A stretch of 64,000 nucleotides of DNA from Oscillospiraceae bacterium (GTDB taxonomy: Bacteria; Bacillota; Clostridia; Oscillospirales; Ruminococcaceae). The notes beneath the pieces are model-generated. The model had not been told where the DNA came from. It worked only from the letters and a program-made list of their open reading frames with translations, and ran no database searches. Of this stretch, positions 18,716-28,439 are shown in pieces. The translations under genes were made by a program, and so were the position numbers. Each line of letters starts with the position of its first letter. Position 1 is the first letter of the stretch. Location: NCBI GenBank assembly GCA_017559185.1, contig JAFYSU010000054.1:1-64000 (forward strand), read 5' to 3'.

Positions 18716-19243
18716 ATGACATCCCAAGAACGCCGCAAGCTTGTGCTGGAATTTATTAGCGAACAGCACCAACACCCTGTAAGTGCGTCGGCAATAGCTG
18801 CTAAATTCGGTGTAAGCCGACAAATAATAGTGGGTGATATTGCTTTGCTGCGTGCTTCGGGCGAAGATATTTCGGCAACTCCGCGCGGTTATGTTTACCA
18901 AAACAAATCCGCTGAAACAGGTCTTACCGCCACCATTGCATGTCAGCACGACGATGCATCGCTGCAGGACGAGCTTTACACTATTGTAGATAACGGCGGC
19001 GGTGTACTTGATGTTACGGTAGAACATCCGGTCTATGGTCAAATCATGGGACAGCTTCAGCTGTTTTCGCGTTTTGATGTGGACAGCTTCTGCCGTAAGC
19101 TTAAAGAAAGCACCGCACCCCCGCTTTCGTACCTTACAGGTGGTATTCATCTGCACACAATTTCGTTTGCGGACAACGACACTTTTGAGCGTATAATTAA
19201 AGCACTTGATGAAAAGGGCTTCCTTTTTGAAAAAGATAACTAA
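18716..19243 (+). CDS. niaR: NiaR-type niacin-responsive repressor (HTH + 3H domain)
   Basis: 175-residue repressor: an N-terminal winged HTH (residues 1-60; SASAIAAKFGVSRQIIVGDI) and a C-terminal 3H domain that senses niacin. Metal-site residues of the 3H family are visible as H78 and E86 (QHDDASLQDE) and H145/H147 (GIHLHTI). The start is ATG 18716, chosen because GGAGG at 18703-18707 sits inside the longer form that begins at 18701. The gene just downstream encodes a niacin ECF transporter subunit with two identical palindromes at its promoter, which are the likely operators. The repressor should shut niacin uptake off when niacin is plentiful. Confidence 0.88.
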   Translation: MTSQERRKLVLEFISEQHQHPVSASAIAAKFGVSRQIIVGDIALLRASGEDISATPRGYVYQNKSAETGLTATIACQHDDASLQDELYTIVDNGGGVLDVTVEHPVYGQIMGQLQLFSRFDVDSFCRKLKESTAPPLSYLTGGIHLHTISFADNDTFERIIKALDEKGFLFEKDN

Positions 19244-19247
19244 GCCA

Positions 19248-19283
19248 AATCACCCCTGTTCAGCGGAACAGGGGTGATTTTTT
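19248..19283 (+). terminator. Terminator of niaR
   Basis: 15-base stem AAATCACCCCTGTTC / GAACAGGGGTGATTT followed by TTTT. It insulates niaR from the niaX promoter. Confidence 0.9.
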
Positions 19284-19329
19284 GCGTTAAATTGTTGCTG
19301 TTTTATCATTGTTCGTTAAACTTTACACA

Positions 19330-19386
19330 TGTCTTGACACCTGCGTTTTTTTGCACTATAATACCTATCTGTAATATGTCAAGACA
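19330..19386 (+). promoter_or_regulatory. niaX promoter with two candidate NiaR operators
   Basis: TTGACA (19334-19339) and TATAAT (19357-19362) are perfect consensus boxes 17 bases apart. The palindrome TGTCTTGACA (19330-19339) covers the -35 box. Its exact inverse TGTCAAGACA (19377-19386) lies just past the expected start point. A repressor on both would block the promoter. Assigning them to NiaR is inference from the adjacent niaR gene. Confidence 0.75.
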
Positions 19387-19437
19387 GTATTGGTCTTGCT
19401 CTTGGAATTTTTAAAATTGGAAAAAGGAGTCTTTAAA

Positions 19438-19971
19438 ATGAAAAACACAAAAACAATGGTAATTGCAGGTCTGCTGTGTGCTGTTGGTATAGTTATACCA
19501 ATGTTTTCGCCAATCAAGGTCGTTCTTGAGCCTGCATCCTTCACACTGGCAAGCCATGTTGCAGTATTTATTGCAATGTTCATCTCCCCTGCTGTTGCAG
19601 TTTGCGTTGCTTTGGGTACAACACTTGGCTTTTTCATCGGCGGTTTCCCAATAGTTGTTGTAATGCGCGCACTTACTCATGTTATTTTTGCATACTTTGG
19701 TGCTGTATACATCCAAAAACACTCCGACATCATCTTCTCGGTTAAAAAAGCTATTCCATTCTCCCTTGCAATTGGTATTCTTCATGCACTGTGCGAAGTA
19801 GTTGTTGTAATGCCATTCTACCTTAACGGCAACATGAACGGCTACGCACTCGACACAATCTTCCTGCTTGTAGGTGTAGGTTCTGCAATTCACAGCATGG
19901 TTGACTTTGCAATTTCGCAAATCATCTGGGCGCCTGTAAGCAAAACTGTTTCCCTTGCCCATTCCCACTAA
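19438..19971 (+). CDS. niaX: ECF transporter substrate-binding (S) subunit, probable niacin transporter NiaX
   Basis: 177-residue integral membrane protein with about six hydrophobic segments, resembling the NiaX/QueT-like S components that capture a vitamin and dock on the shared EcfAAT energy module. GLLCAVGIVIPMFSPIKVVLEPASFTLASHVAVFIAMF is the type of N-terminus seen in NiaX. The start is ATG 19438 with AAAGGAG at 19424-19430; an upstream in-frame start lacks a ribosome site. Adjacency to niaR and the operator pair in the promoter make niacin the likely substrate. The EcfAAT genes are not in the window. Confidence 0.85.
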   Translation: MKNTKTMVIAGLLCAVGIVIPMFSPIKVVLEPASFTLASHVAVFIAMFISPAVAVCVALGTTLGFFIGGFPIVVVMRALTHVIFAYFGAVYIQKHSDIIFSVKKAIPFSLAIGILHALCEVVVVMPFYLNGNMNGYALDTIFLLVGVGSAIHSMVDFAISQIIWAPVSKTVSLAHSH

Positions 19972-19984
19972 TTCTTCCTTATAC

Positions 19985-20020
19985 AAAAAAGGTCCGAGCT
20001 AATTTGCTCGGACCTTTTTT
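19985..20020. terminator. Bidirectional terminator between niaX and the Na/Pi symporter
   Basis: 15-base stem AAAAAAGGTCCGAGC / GCTCGGACCTTTTTT that gives T-tails on both strands between convergent genes. Confidence 0.92.
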
Positions 20021-20024
20021 ATGA

Positions 20025-21797
20025 TTATGAACCGATTTTTCTAAGTCGGCTGTAATACTTTTCTTGATATTCGGCATACATACCGGAATATTCTTTGGTT
20101 GGCTCACTGTGAAGCTTTTTAGTGTACTCGTGCTTATCGGTTACCCCGCTGCCGTACTGGCAGATAACTTCGATTGCAATGTTGGAGCAATGGTCGCTCA
20201 TGCGTTCAAAGTGGGAAAGACAATCCATGAACAAATAACCAATATCTCCCGAACACAATCCCAACTTCATGCGTTCCATATGACGCGCTTTGAGTGCTTC
20301 TTCCAAGCTGTCAATAACTTCTTCAAGCGGCTCTACTGCTCTTGCAGCGTCTGCATCGTCATTTTCAAGCGCTTCAAGCGAACGCGCCATAATCTCGGTA
20401 ACGGCTGTACCCATAACATCAATTTCTTCCATTGCCTCAGGCGAGAATTTACCGCCACGGTCATGCAGGCTTTGCGCACACTCCACAATATTTGTAGCAT
20501 AGTCGCCAAGTCGTTCTATTTCGTTGCATATCTGAAGCAGACGGGTTACCTGCTGGCTTTCGGCATCGCTGAGTTCACGGCCGGAAAGTTCGAGCAGATA
20601 GTTATTTACACCGCTGTCAACAGCGTCAATAACATCTTCGGTATCGTTGATTTTTGCAACACGCTTTTCATCATATTCCGGAATAAGGCAGATTGCACGG
20701 TAGTAGTTTTTCTGTGCAAGATGTCCCATTTCAATAATGGTTTTGCGGGTATGCTCAAGCGCAAGACCCGGGGAAACCAAGAAGCGTGGGTCAAGCTGTG
20801 CAAGAATTGAATAGCTGTCGTCCTGACCGGTTTTCTTATCACGAACGCAAGCAATTGCCAACTTTTCAAGCAAGCCTGTAAACGGCAGCAGCAACGCTGT
20901 AACGGTAATGTTGAACACTGTATGGAAATCTGCAATTCCGCCCGCATCTATTGGGGAATTCCAAAAACTAAAACCTACGGTGTACTGGTACACATAAGTC
21001 GCAATAAGGAAGAACAGTGTACCAATAATGTTAAAGCTAAGGTGAACAAAAGCCGAACGCTTCGCATTTGTTTTTGCCCCTATACTTGCCAAAATTGGTG
21101 TTATACAGGTACCAATATTTTGACCCATGATAATTGGAAATGCCGCAGCACTGGTAATAGCGCCTGTGGAAGCCAGTGCCTGCAAAATACCAACCGATGC
21201 AGACGAGCTTTGAACTATTGCGGTAACAACAGCACCAACAATTACCCCTGCAATCGGGTTGGAGAACAGCTCAAACAGCTGCATAAATGCAGGATTGTCG
21301 CCCAATGGTGCAACCGCTGCACTCATATTAAACATACCTACAAACAAAACACCAAAGCCTAGCAGAATTCCGCCCAGCTCTTTGTGCTTTTTCTTTTTGC
21401 CCATTACCATAAGCACACCAATAACAAGCATTATGGGTGTCCATGTTTTTGGTTTGAGCATAGTCATAAGCAAGCTATCGCTGCTGATTGCGCTTAAACG
21501 CAGAATGTGAGCCGTAATGGTAGTACCGATGTTTGCCCCCATGATAACGCCTATTGCTTGGCGCAAACGAATAACATTTGCACTTACCAAACCTACAACA
21601 ATAACGGTGGTAGCCGACGAGCTTTGTACCGCAGCTGTTACAAACGCACCAAGCAGCACCGCTTTCCATGTGCTTCCGCTGAGCTTTTCAAGCAGCTGCT
21701 CCAAGCGGCCGCCGGATGCCTTTTCCAAACCGTTGCCAAGCAAATTCATACCGTAAAGGAATAATGCCAGTCCGCCCAGCATATCCAGAATAAACAT
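20025..21797 (-). CDS. Na+/phosphate symporter with C-terminal PhoU domain
   Basis: 590-residue member of the NptA/PNaS family. Two inverted copies of the transport motif are visible, VQSSSATT near residue 58 and VQSSSASVG near residue 190, within about nine membrane segments (residues 1-320). A cytoplasmic PhoU-like helical bundle follows (about 345-550), as is common in Firmicute homologues, and may gate or sense phosphate. It starts at ATG 21797 with AGGAGGA upstream. It appears monocistronic, ending at the shared terminator. Confidence 0.93.
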   Translation of the reverse strand: MFILDMLGGLALFLYGMNLLGNGLEKASGGRLEQLLEKLSGSTWKAVLLGAFVTAAVQSSSATTVIVVGLVSANVIRLRQAIGVIMGANIGTTITAHILRLSAISSDSLLMTMLKPKTWTPIMLVIGVLMVMGKKKKHKELGGILLGFGVLFVGMFNMSAAVAPLGDNPAFMQLFELFSNPIAGVIVGAVVTAIVQSSSASVGILQALASTGAITSAAAFPIIMGQNIGTCITPILASIGAKTNAKRSAFVHLSFNIIGTLFFLIATYVYQYTVGFSFWNSPIDAGGIADFHTVFNITVTALLLPFTGLLEKLAIACVRDKKTGQDDSYSILAQLDPRFLVSPGLALEHTRKTIIEMGHLAQKNYYRAICLIPEYDEKRVAKINDTEDVIDAVDSGVNNYLLELSGRELSDAESQQVTRLLQICNEIERLGDYATNIVECAQSLHDRGGKFSPEAMEEIDVMGTAVTEIMARSLEALENDDADAARAVEPLEEVIDSLEEALKARHMERMKLGLCSGDIGYLFMDCLSHFERMSDHCSNIAIEVICQYGSGVTDKHEYTKKLHSEPTKEYSGMYAEYQEKYYSRLRKIGS

Positions 21798-21923
21798 GAA
21801 AATCCTCCTCTATAAACTAAAGCTGTCATTCTTAAATTTTTTACTCAGTTACAATAATTATATCATTGTTTTTCCCTTCTTGTATAGCGGGAATACCTGC
21901 ATTTAAATATTTTTTGAGCTTTT

Positions 21924-23342
21924 TTACTTATTTTTTACAATTATTTTTCCTATAATATCCTCTGCGTTTTGGGTGGAAACATTCCTTAGCCTGTAACTGT
22001 GCTTTTCTTCGCTTTGAGGATATACCCACAAATCACAGCTGTTTTTTCTTCGCTGGAATATACTTTGTGTTGTTTTCATCATTACCGCTTTGTTTGAATG
22101 TATAACCGCTGTGTGAAACTTGAGTCTTTGTGATGTTCTAATTACCAAAATATCTTCATACATCGCTGCACCGCAGGTAAAACAGTCTACCGCCCGCACT
22201 GCTGCCATCCACAACAGGGGGACTGCTGCCATAACTCCCAACCAAGCATCAAAAAATTGGGGTACTGTGCCTATTGCAGCTGCCACCACGGCAGCTGCGG
22301 CAAGCGGCTGCCAAACAAAACGAAATAAGCTGCCTTTAACGGGTCGAACATCAAATTTGTTCAGCGAAAATCCCGATATTTTACACTTTAGCGCATCCTC
22401 TAACCTTTGTTTTTTTACAACAGGTACAACCGCTGCGGGTGCACTCCGTTTTTTTCCGTATCCATACGAACACACAAAAACCGTATACAGCTTTAAAAAA
22501 TGTGTGTACAGGGTTTGGCATATATCAATATGGTTTATCCTTGCCAAGTCGATTATCCATTCATTTTTTTGCAGCCATCCGCTTTTTACCGTTAAAACTT
22601 TTTCTTCCAAAGCAACCGAAAAATCATAATAATCCGCAAAGCCGCGCAAAAATGTTATAAGCCAGCCCGACAGCAAAAGTATTGCAGCACCTGCCGCAGC
22701 AGGCTCAATTCCAAACGCCAATGCCTTTGCAAGCTGTTCGTAGCTGCCGTATACCATTCCCTCAAAGCCTTTTCCCAACGCCTTACCCAGTTTTGATATT
22801 GCTACCGAGATAAGCAAGACCCCTGTAAACGAATTGGATGTTACCGCCGCCAACAAGAGCAGGTATGCAAATTGGGGCTTATACACCTTTCTTTCATAAT
22901 TTTTACCGCAAGGTATCAACATTTTTATTTTTTCCCAAGTGCTTTGCCGTAAAAGCACCGCTATGTCAGCCGTGCGGCTTTTCCCCGCAGGTGTATCACA
23001 GCGCACACATACACAGCCGAACGGTTTTAGCAGCACATTTATTTTACTGCTCACTACACAAATCGAGCTTAACGGCATTAACAAATTTACTTTTGTAATA
23101 ACCCCAAAGCTCAGTTCAACACCGCTTTTCGATATACTCAATGTATAATTAAGCCATTTATATACAGAGATTAACACTATAAAAAGCAAAATTAGAGCGT
23201 CTTTCCATATTCCGCCTGTCCACAGCATAAAGTCTCCTTTTACAAGAGCAAATATTGCACGCACTGCGGGAACAACAAACAGGTACAGCACTTTTTTAAT
23301 GTTTACTAAAATTTGAAACGGATGTGTGCGTGTCGTGAACAC
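21924..23342 (-). CDS. YdbT-like bacterial PH (bPH2) domain membrane protein
   Basis: About 472 residues with three copies of the bPH2 (DUF304/YdbT) domain separated by pairs of membrane helices (for example around residues 165-215 and 340-380). Motifs such as YTLSISKSGVELSFGVITKVNLLMPLSS show the fold. In Bacillus the YdbS/YdbT pair protects against certain peptides, but the function here is unproven. The gene upstream encodes the short YdbS-type partner. A TTG start overlapping the upstream stop (TAATTG) is possible; I prefer GTG 23342 because GAAGGGG is 8 bases before it. Confidence 0.8.
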   Translation of the reverse strand: MFTTRTHPFQILVNIKKVLYLFVVPAVRAIFALVKGDFMLWTGGIWKDALILLFIVLISVYKWLNYTLSISKSGVELSFGVITKVNLLMPLSSICVVSSKINVLLKPFGCVCVRCDTPAGKSRTADIAVLLRQSTWEKIKMLIPCGKNYERKVYKPQFAYLLLLAAVTSNSFTGVLLISVAISKLGKALGKGFEGMVYGSYEQLAKALAFGIEPAAAGAAILLLSGWLITFLRGFADYYDFSVALEEKVLTVKSGWLQKNEWIIDLARINHIDICQTLYTHFLKLYTVFVCSYGYGKKRSAPAAVVPVVKKQRLEDALKCKISGFSLNKFDVRPVKGSLFRFVWQPLAAAAVVAAAIGTVPQFFDAWLGVMAAVPLLWMAAVRAVDCFTCGAAMYEDILVIRTSQRLKFHTAVIHSNKAVMMKTTQSIFQRRKNSCDLWVYPQSEEKHSYRLRNVSTQNAEDIIGKIIVKNK

Positions 23343-23366
23343 CCGATTTTCCCCTTCCCGAAACAA

Positions 23367-23783
23367 TTATTTTTGTGCTGTGCCCAGCCTTTTTACTATC
23401 ATATTTGCATCTCGGGCATCTATATCGAATAAAATCATCTTGCCGCCCGCTGCCATAATTGCCACCGATGCCGCACCAAACAACCGCTGCACAGGCAGCC
23501 TAAAACAAACAGCATACTGCACCTTATCTACCGCCATAACGGTTTCGCGCCTTATTAGTATTCCGCAGGCTGATTTTATCATGTTATCATCAATACAGTA
23601 TTCGCAGCTTTTTGACCATGCAGCCGCATACATACACAAAACAACACAAACCGCTGCGGTATACACAATAAATTGGTTTTCCGCAGCGGTTTGCTTAAAC
23701 AAAAAAAGGAGGAACAGTGTCGGCAGCACAATGCGTATACACCACACCGAAGCCGCAAATTTATGCGGATTGTACCTTTTCAC
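23367..23783 (-). CDS. YdbS-like bPH2 domain membrane protein
   Basis: 138-residue protein with two N-terminal membrane helices (about residues 12-28 and 37-55) and one bPH2 domain containing SKSCEYCIDDNMIKSACGIL and the basic RRETVMAVDKVQ stretch. It is the short partner of the larger bPH2 protein, which starts at its stop codon. It starts at GTG 23783 after AGGAGG, only 22 bases past the tex stop codon, so tex and both PH-domain genes may be one operon. Confidence 0.8.
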   Translation of the reverse strand: MKRYNPHKFAASVWCIRIVLPTLFLLFLFKQTAAENQFIVYTAAVCVVLCMYAAAWSKSCEYCIDDNMIKSACGILIRRETVMAVDKVQYAVCFRLPVQRLFGAASVAIMAAGGKMILFDIDARDANMIVKRLGTAQK

Positions 23784-23805
23784 ACCTGTTCCTCCTCTAT
23801 TCTTT

Positions 23806-25953
23806 TTAATTTGCAGGCTTACGCATGGTAAGGCTTATTCTTGAACGCTTCACATCAACATCAAGCACCCAAACCGTTACTATGTCACCCACTTTTACTA
23901 CCTGTGACGGATGTTTTACAAACTTTTCCGCCATCTGGGATATATGCACCAAACCATCTTCGTGAACGCCAATGTCAACAAATGCACCAAAGTCAATAAC
24001 ATTACGAACAGTACCTTCAAGCTGCATACCTGCTTTAAGGTCTTCCATTTTAAGCACATCGGTACGAAGCAGTGGTTTTTCCAGCTCGTCACGAGGATCG
24101 CGGCCCGGTTTAAGCAGCTCTTCGGCAATATCTTTAAGGGTTATTTCGCCAACGCCTGTTTGTTCGGCAATATTTTCCCAACCAAGCTGCTGTGCTTTTT
24201 CCTTAATACCGTCAAAGCCTTTGTCGTCAATGGAATATCCGCACAGCTTTATAAGCTTTTGTGCCGCCGCATAGCTTTCGGGGTGTACCGCTGTTGAGTC
24301 AAGGTAGTTTTCACCGTCGCTTATGCGCAAAAAGCCTGCGCACTGTTCAAATGCCTTTTTACCAAGCTTTGGAACTTTAAGCAGCTGTTTGCGGTTTGTA
24401 AACGCACCCTCTTCCTCGCGGTATGCCACAATGTTTTTTGCAACGCCGCTGTTTATTCCTGCTACATACGAAAGCAGGCTGTGGCTTGCTGTGTTAAGGT
24501 CTACCCCAACAGTATTTACACAGCCCTCAACAACACCGCCAAGAGCCTCATCCAATCTTGCTTTTGGCATATCATGCTGATACTGCCCAACACCTATGGC
24601 TTTTGGGTCTATCTTTACAAGCTCTGCCAATGGGTCCTGCAAGCGTCTTGCAATGGAAACCGCACTTCTTAAAGCAACATCGAACTGCGGAAACTCCTCT
24701 GCCGCCAGCTTGGATGCCGAATAAACCGATGCACCCGCTTCGCTTACTACCATGTACGACACTTTGCCGTCCATATCTTTTATTGTATCTGCCACAAACT
24801 GTTCACTTTCGCGGCTTGCAGTGCCGTTGCCTATTGCTATTACCGATACATTGTGTTTATTTATGAGTTCTTTTAATATTTTTGCACTCTGTTCGGTTTT
24901 ATTATGCGGAGGAGTTGGATAAATAACCGTGGTGTCCAAAACTTTTCCTGTATGGTCCACAACAGCTATTTTACATCCTGTACGGTAAGCAGGGTCAAGA
25001 CCAAGGGTCACCGCACCTTTAACAGGTGCCTGCATAAGCAGATTGCGCAAATTTTCCGAAAATACTCCTATTGCCTGTTCCGCTGCCTTTTGTGTAAGCT
25101 CGTTTCGCAGTTCACGCTCCATTGAAGGGTATATCAGCCTTTGCCAGCTGTCCTGAACCGCCATGTCCACTTGTGCCGCTGCCTCGCCTTTGTTTTTTAC
25201 AAGGCGTGCTCTTAACAGGTCAGTGCATTTTGCATCATCAGCAGTTATCCAAACTTTTAAAACTTCTTCTCGTTCACCGCGGTCCAAAGCCAAAATTCTG
25301 TGGCTTGCAGCACGGTTTACAGGTTCGCTGTATTCATAATAACCCGAATAAACGGTTTTTTCCTCGGTAAGACCTTTGCTGTTAATGTTTGCTGTGCGCC
25401 ACAGCAGATTACGCAGCAAGCCGCGCAGTGCAGCATCGTCGGAAAAGGTTTCCGCAAGAATGTCCCTTGCACCGCTTAACGCATCCTCTGCCGATTCTAC
25501 ACCCTTTTCTTCGCTTACATATTTTTCGGCTTCACTACCTATTTTTGCAAACGGATTTTGCTGCATAAGCCACTGAGCAAGCTCGTCAAGACCTTTTTCA
25601 CGCGCAACCGAAGCTCTTGTTTTTCGTTTTGGTCGGTAAGGGCGGTAAATGTCCTCGATTTCCGCAAGGGTTGCCGCTTTGCTTACTGCCTGTGTTATAT
25701 CATCGGTCAGTGCGCCTTGTGCATCTATAAGCGCGATAACCTCCTCACGGCGTTTTTGCAATGAACGCAGGTATTCCAAGCGTTCGGCAAGTCCGCGAAG
25801 AACAGTATCGTCAAGGCTGCCTGTCATCTCTTTACGGTAGCGTGCAATAAACGGTATGGTGTTGCCGTCATCCATCAGTTTAACTGCCGCCTGTGCCTGA
25901 GCCGGACGAATATTAAATTCCGCAGCCAGTATTTCCTCTATTGTCAATGCCAT
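23806..25953 (-). CDS. Tex-family S1 RNA-binding protein
   Basis: 715-residue nucleic-acid-binding protein related to Bordetella Tex and Spt6, associated with transcription. The order is Tex N-terminal helices (residues 1-190), a YqgF-like RNase-H fold (VTLGLDPAYRTGCKIAVVD near residue 320), helix-hairpin-helix repeats (NTASHSLLSYVAGINSGVAKNIV) and a C-terminal S1 domain (GTVRNVIDFGAFVDIGVHEDGLVHISQM). ATG 25953 is chosen because GGAGG is 8-9 bases before it; the in-frame TTG five codons upstream overlaps that site. The length is normal. Confidence 0.95.
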   Translation of the reverse strand: MALTIEEILAAEFNIRPAQAQAAVKLMDDGNTIPFIARYRKEMTGSLDDTVLRGLAERLEYLRSLQKRREEVIALIDAQGALTDDITQAVSKAATLAEIEDIYRPYRPKRKTRASVAREKGLDELAQWLMQQNPFAKIGSEAEKYVSEEKGVESAEDALSGARDILAETFSDDAALRGLLRNLLWRTANINSKGLTEEKTVYSGYYEYSEPVNRAASHRILALDRGEREEVLKVWITADDAKCTDLLRARLVKNKGEAAAQVDMAVQDSWQRLIYPSMERELRNELTQKAAEQAIGVFSENLRNLLMQAPVKGAVTLGLDPAYRTGCKIAVVDHTGKVLDTTVIYPTPPHNKTEQSAKILKELINKHNVSVIAIGNGTASRESEQFVADTIKDMDGKVSYMVVSEAGASVYSASKLAAEEFPQFDVALRSAVSIARRLQDPLAELVKIDPKAIGVGQYQHDMPKARLDEALGGVVEGCVNTVGVDLNTASHSLLSYVAGINSGVAKNIVAYREEEGAFTNRKQLLKVPKLGKKAFEQCAGFLRISDGENYLDSTAVHPESYAAAQKLIKLCGYSIDDKGFDGIKEKAQQLGWENIAEQTGVGEITLKDIAEELLKPGRDPRDELEKPLLRTDVLKMEDLKAGMQLEGTVRNVIDFGAFVDIGVHEDGLVHISQMAEKFVKHPSQVVKVGDIVTVWVLDVDVKRSRISLTMRKPAN

Positions 25954-26108
25954 TTGGGTTACCTCCAAAATGCTTTAATTTATACTTTTTAAAACAATCT
26001 GCCTATTGTTTGCATAATCTTTTATTTCAGCAGTTTGCATTACTGCCAAGCCTGAATAATTATAGCACATATCCGCTTTTTTCAAAACCAACGGTTTTCA
26101 GCTTTAAA

Positions 26109-27308
26109 TCACAGCTGTTTTTCATCGTTGTCAAATGGCATGCATTGCGGCCAATTTGCGGGAAGTGCGCTTTTTTTGCCGCTGCCGCCTTTGCGGGAAA
26201 TAAGCCATGCTGTAACAACAGTGGTTATTGGGATTGTGCAAAGCATTCCAATGCTACCGGCAAGTGCCTGCAGCAGCTCCACCGCTACCATTTCCCTGTT
26301 TATAAGCTGTTCAAAGTTCATTTGCTGGGAAAACATCAGCAGTATTACCTGAAGCGAGCCACCTGCATATGCAAGAATCAAGGTATTGGACATTGTTCCC
26401 ATCATATCCCTGCCTATGCTCAGTCCCGAACGAACAAGCTGCCTTGGAGTTATCCCAACTGCCTGCTCGGCTATTTCGTGCAGTGCAGCCGCTACCGACA
26501 CGGCAACATCCATGGTTGCCCCCAGTGCCCCTATTATAATTCCTGCAAAAACTATTCCTTTAAGATTTATATTACCGCCATTTGCAACATACATTAAAAT
26601 GCCCGAGTCGCTGTCCACCAAGCCTGTTATACGCATGGTATACATGGAAACAGCACAAATAATCCCCGCAGCAGCAATACCGCCCCAACATCCCAACAGT
26701 GCCGATATTGTTTTTTGGTTAATTCCTATTACTATAAGCAGTGTTGCAAATATAATTACAAAGCTTACCAGCAACGCAGCTGCAACAGGATTCTTACCGT
26801 TAAGAATTGACGGTATAAACCAACAAAAAACCAAAATTACGGTAAGCGAAAGCGAAAATACTGTTTTTAACCCTTTTAGTCCGCCAAATAAAACCAGTCC
26901 GCCAAAAAATGCCGCTGTAAGTAAGGCAAGTGTTCCGCTGCGCACATGGTCGGAGGCAAATCCCGTAAGCTGTCCCCGTTCACCTGTTGTTAAATGCAAA
27001 AAAAATACATCGCCCTCCTTGGCAGGGTAAGCGTTTATTTGACCAAGTTCATCAAGCTCCTGCCTTACAAGCAGCGTTTGTCCCTTATATTTTCCGTTTA
27101 ATATTTCCCCACGAAAATTTATTACTCTGGTGTAAATTTCCCCGCCCGAAAACACGGTAACATCATAACTGTCCGACAGTATTTCCTGCACCCTGCACCT
27201 TACGGTTTCCTCTTTAACTTCGGTTGGCTGGGCGTTTGCAAAAACCATTGTTAAAGCTATTGTCATCAATAAAATAACTGATATAATAAACCTGTGAAAA
27301 TTTTTCAT
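26109..27308 (-). CDS. YibE/F family membrane protein
   Basis: 399-residue protein with an N-terminal signal or membrane segment, an extracytoplasmic region of about 100 residues (QPTEVKEETVRCRVQEIL...) and about seven membrane helices from residue 125 onward. The conserved core DSDSGILMYVANGGNINLKGIVFAGIIIGALGATMDVAVSVAAALHEI is the YibE/F signature. The biochemical role of the family is not known. It ends in a lysine-rich cytoplasmic tail. It starts at ATG 27308; the upstream region has only a weak ribosome site. It looks monocistronic. Confidence 0.88.
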   Translation of the reverse strand: MKNFHRFIISVILLMTIALTMVFANAQPTEVKEETVRCRVQEILSDSYDVTVFSGGEIYTRVINFRGEILNGKYKGQTLLVRQELDELGQINAYPAKEGDVFFLHLTTGERGQLTGFASDHVRSGTLALLTAAFFGGLVLFGGLKGLKTVFSLSLTVILVFCWFIPSILNGKNPVAAALLVSFVIIFATLLIVIGINQKTISALLGCWGGIAAAGIICAVSMYTMRITGLVDSDSGILMYVANGGNINLKGIVFAGIIIGALGATMDVAVSVAAALHEIAEQAVGITPRQLVRSGLSIGRDMMGTMSNTLILAYAGGSLQVILLMFSQQMNFEQLINREMVAVELLQALAGSIGMLCTIPITTVVTAWLISRKGGSGKKSALPANWPQCMPFDNDEKQL

Positions 27309-27467
27309 GTGAATTTTCCCCTGCTTTTTGTTATACTATTTGTAATATTGTAAGTCTTATTTACAAAACAAAGTTCCAATACAATTAAAGTTTAGACCAC
27401 ATTCGGGGGTATTTCAATAAATAATGCAAAATTTTGGTTTTATTCCTAATGAAAGGACAGCTTCCCC

Positions 27468-28391
27468 ATGAACAGATTAAATAAAATTTCCGTTCGCACG
27501 GTGTTTATTATTACGGCTGTTTCGCTTTGCCTTAATGTTTTTTTATTTGCACGAGTAGCCATTATGGACAAACATTACTCCGAGCAATTAACACAAATTA
27601 ATTCGCAGCTTTCTTCTTACAAAGAGGAAACCCAAAAAGAAATTTCCAAAACTGTATGGGAACTGGAAGAAATTATTAACCGTCAATCAAGCATGATAAG
27701 CGATTTTAACTACCACATCGAGCCTGTTTTGGGCGGTAAGGTAAAGCTCATGCTTTCGGCACATCTTAAATCGCACAAGGACGGTCAGATATCTTCCTTT
27801 ACCGTTGACGGTGACGGAAGCGGTCATCAGCGGATATTAACCACACTGAGTGATAATATTCTGACCAGTCAGGTAGTGCTTCCGCTTTACCAAACAATGG
27901 CTATTGGGCTTTCGGTAAGCGACCAATATTCCACCAAAACCGAAACCCTGCTTGAGCTGCCAAATGTTCCGCAGGGGCTTACCTCGCACCTTACCATAAC
28001 ACCTTCCATTTCCATGTCGCACACCAACACCGACGCTTCTGCCAGAGTTTCGGGTGAAATATACCTGATAAACGAAAAAGGCACACAGCAGTCCCGTTCA
28101 CTTAAAACCCATTTTGTAGAGCTTATTTACAACGGAAGGCTGCTGCATACAATCCCGTTTGAATTGCATGATGAATTCACAGCCACCGACGGTGACGAGC
28201 TTTACTACGCAAGCATTCTGCCTTACCCAATACCCATTGACAGTGACGGTACACTTACTTTAGTTGCCAAAGCAACTGACATGGAAGGTTTTTCCTATTC
28301 TTGTATTTTTGAAGAATACAAAATAACGGCAGGCGGCAAGTTTTCACCTGTTTCCAACAATAAGGTAAGTTATTTTACAATTGAAAATTAA
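27468..28391 (+). CDS. Membrane-anchored extracytoplasmic protein of unknown function
   Basis: I do not recognise a family. The 307-residue protein has an N-terminal membrane helix (TVFIITAVSLCLNVFLFARVAI, about residues 11-32), a predicted coiled coil (about 35-75, rich in E/K/Q/L) and then a beta-rich domain with repeated T/S-rich strands. The topology predicts the C-terminal 250 residues outside the cell. It starts at ATG 27468 after AAAGGA. The neighbours (YibE/F on the opposite strand, then a CRP/FNR regulator) do not point to a role. Confidence 0.7.
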   Translation: MNRLNKISVRTVFIITAVSLCLNVFLFARVAIMDKHYSEQLTQINSQLSSYKEETQKEISKTVWELEEIINRQSSMISDFNYHIEPVLGGKVKLMLSAHLKSHKDGQISSFTVDGDGSGHQRILTTLSDNILTSQVVLPLYQTMAIGLSVSDQYSTKTETLLELPNVPQGLTSHLTITPSISMSHTNTDASARVSGEIYLINEKGTQQSRSLKTHFVELIYNGRLLHTIPFELHDEFTATDGDELYYASILPYPIPIDSDGTLTLVAKATDMEGFSYSCIFEEYKITAGGKFSPVSNNKVSYFTIEN

Positions 28392-28401
28392 TCGATTAAA
28401 G

Positions 28402-28439
28402 CAGTTAAGGCCATTCCCCGAAAGGAATGACCTTAACTG
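28402..28439 (+). terminator. Hairpin after the unknown anchored protein
   Basis: CAGTTAAGG-CATTCC / GGAATG-CCTTAACTG stem with one mismatch and a short loop. The tail (TTTGC) is weak, so this may be a weak terminator. Confidence 0.6.
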
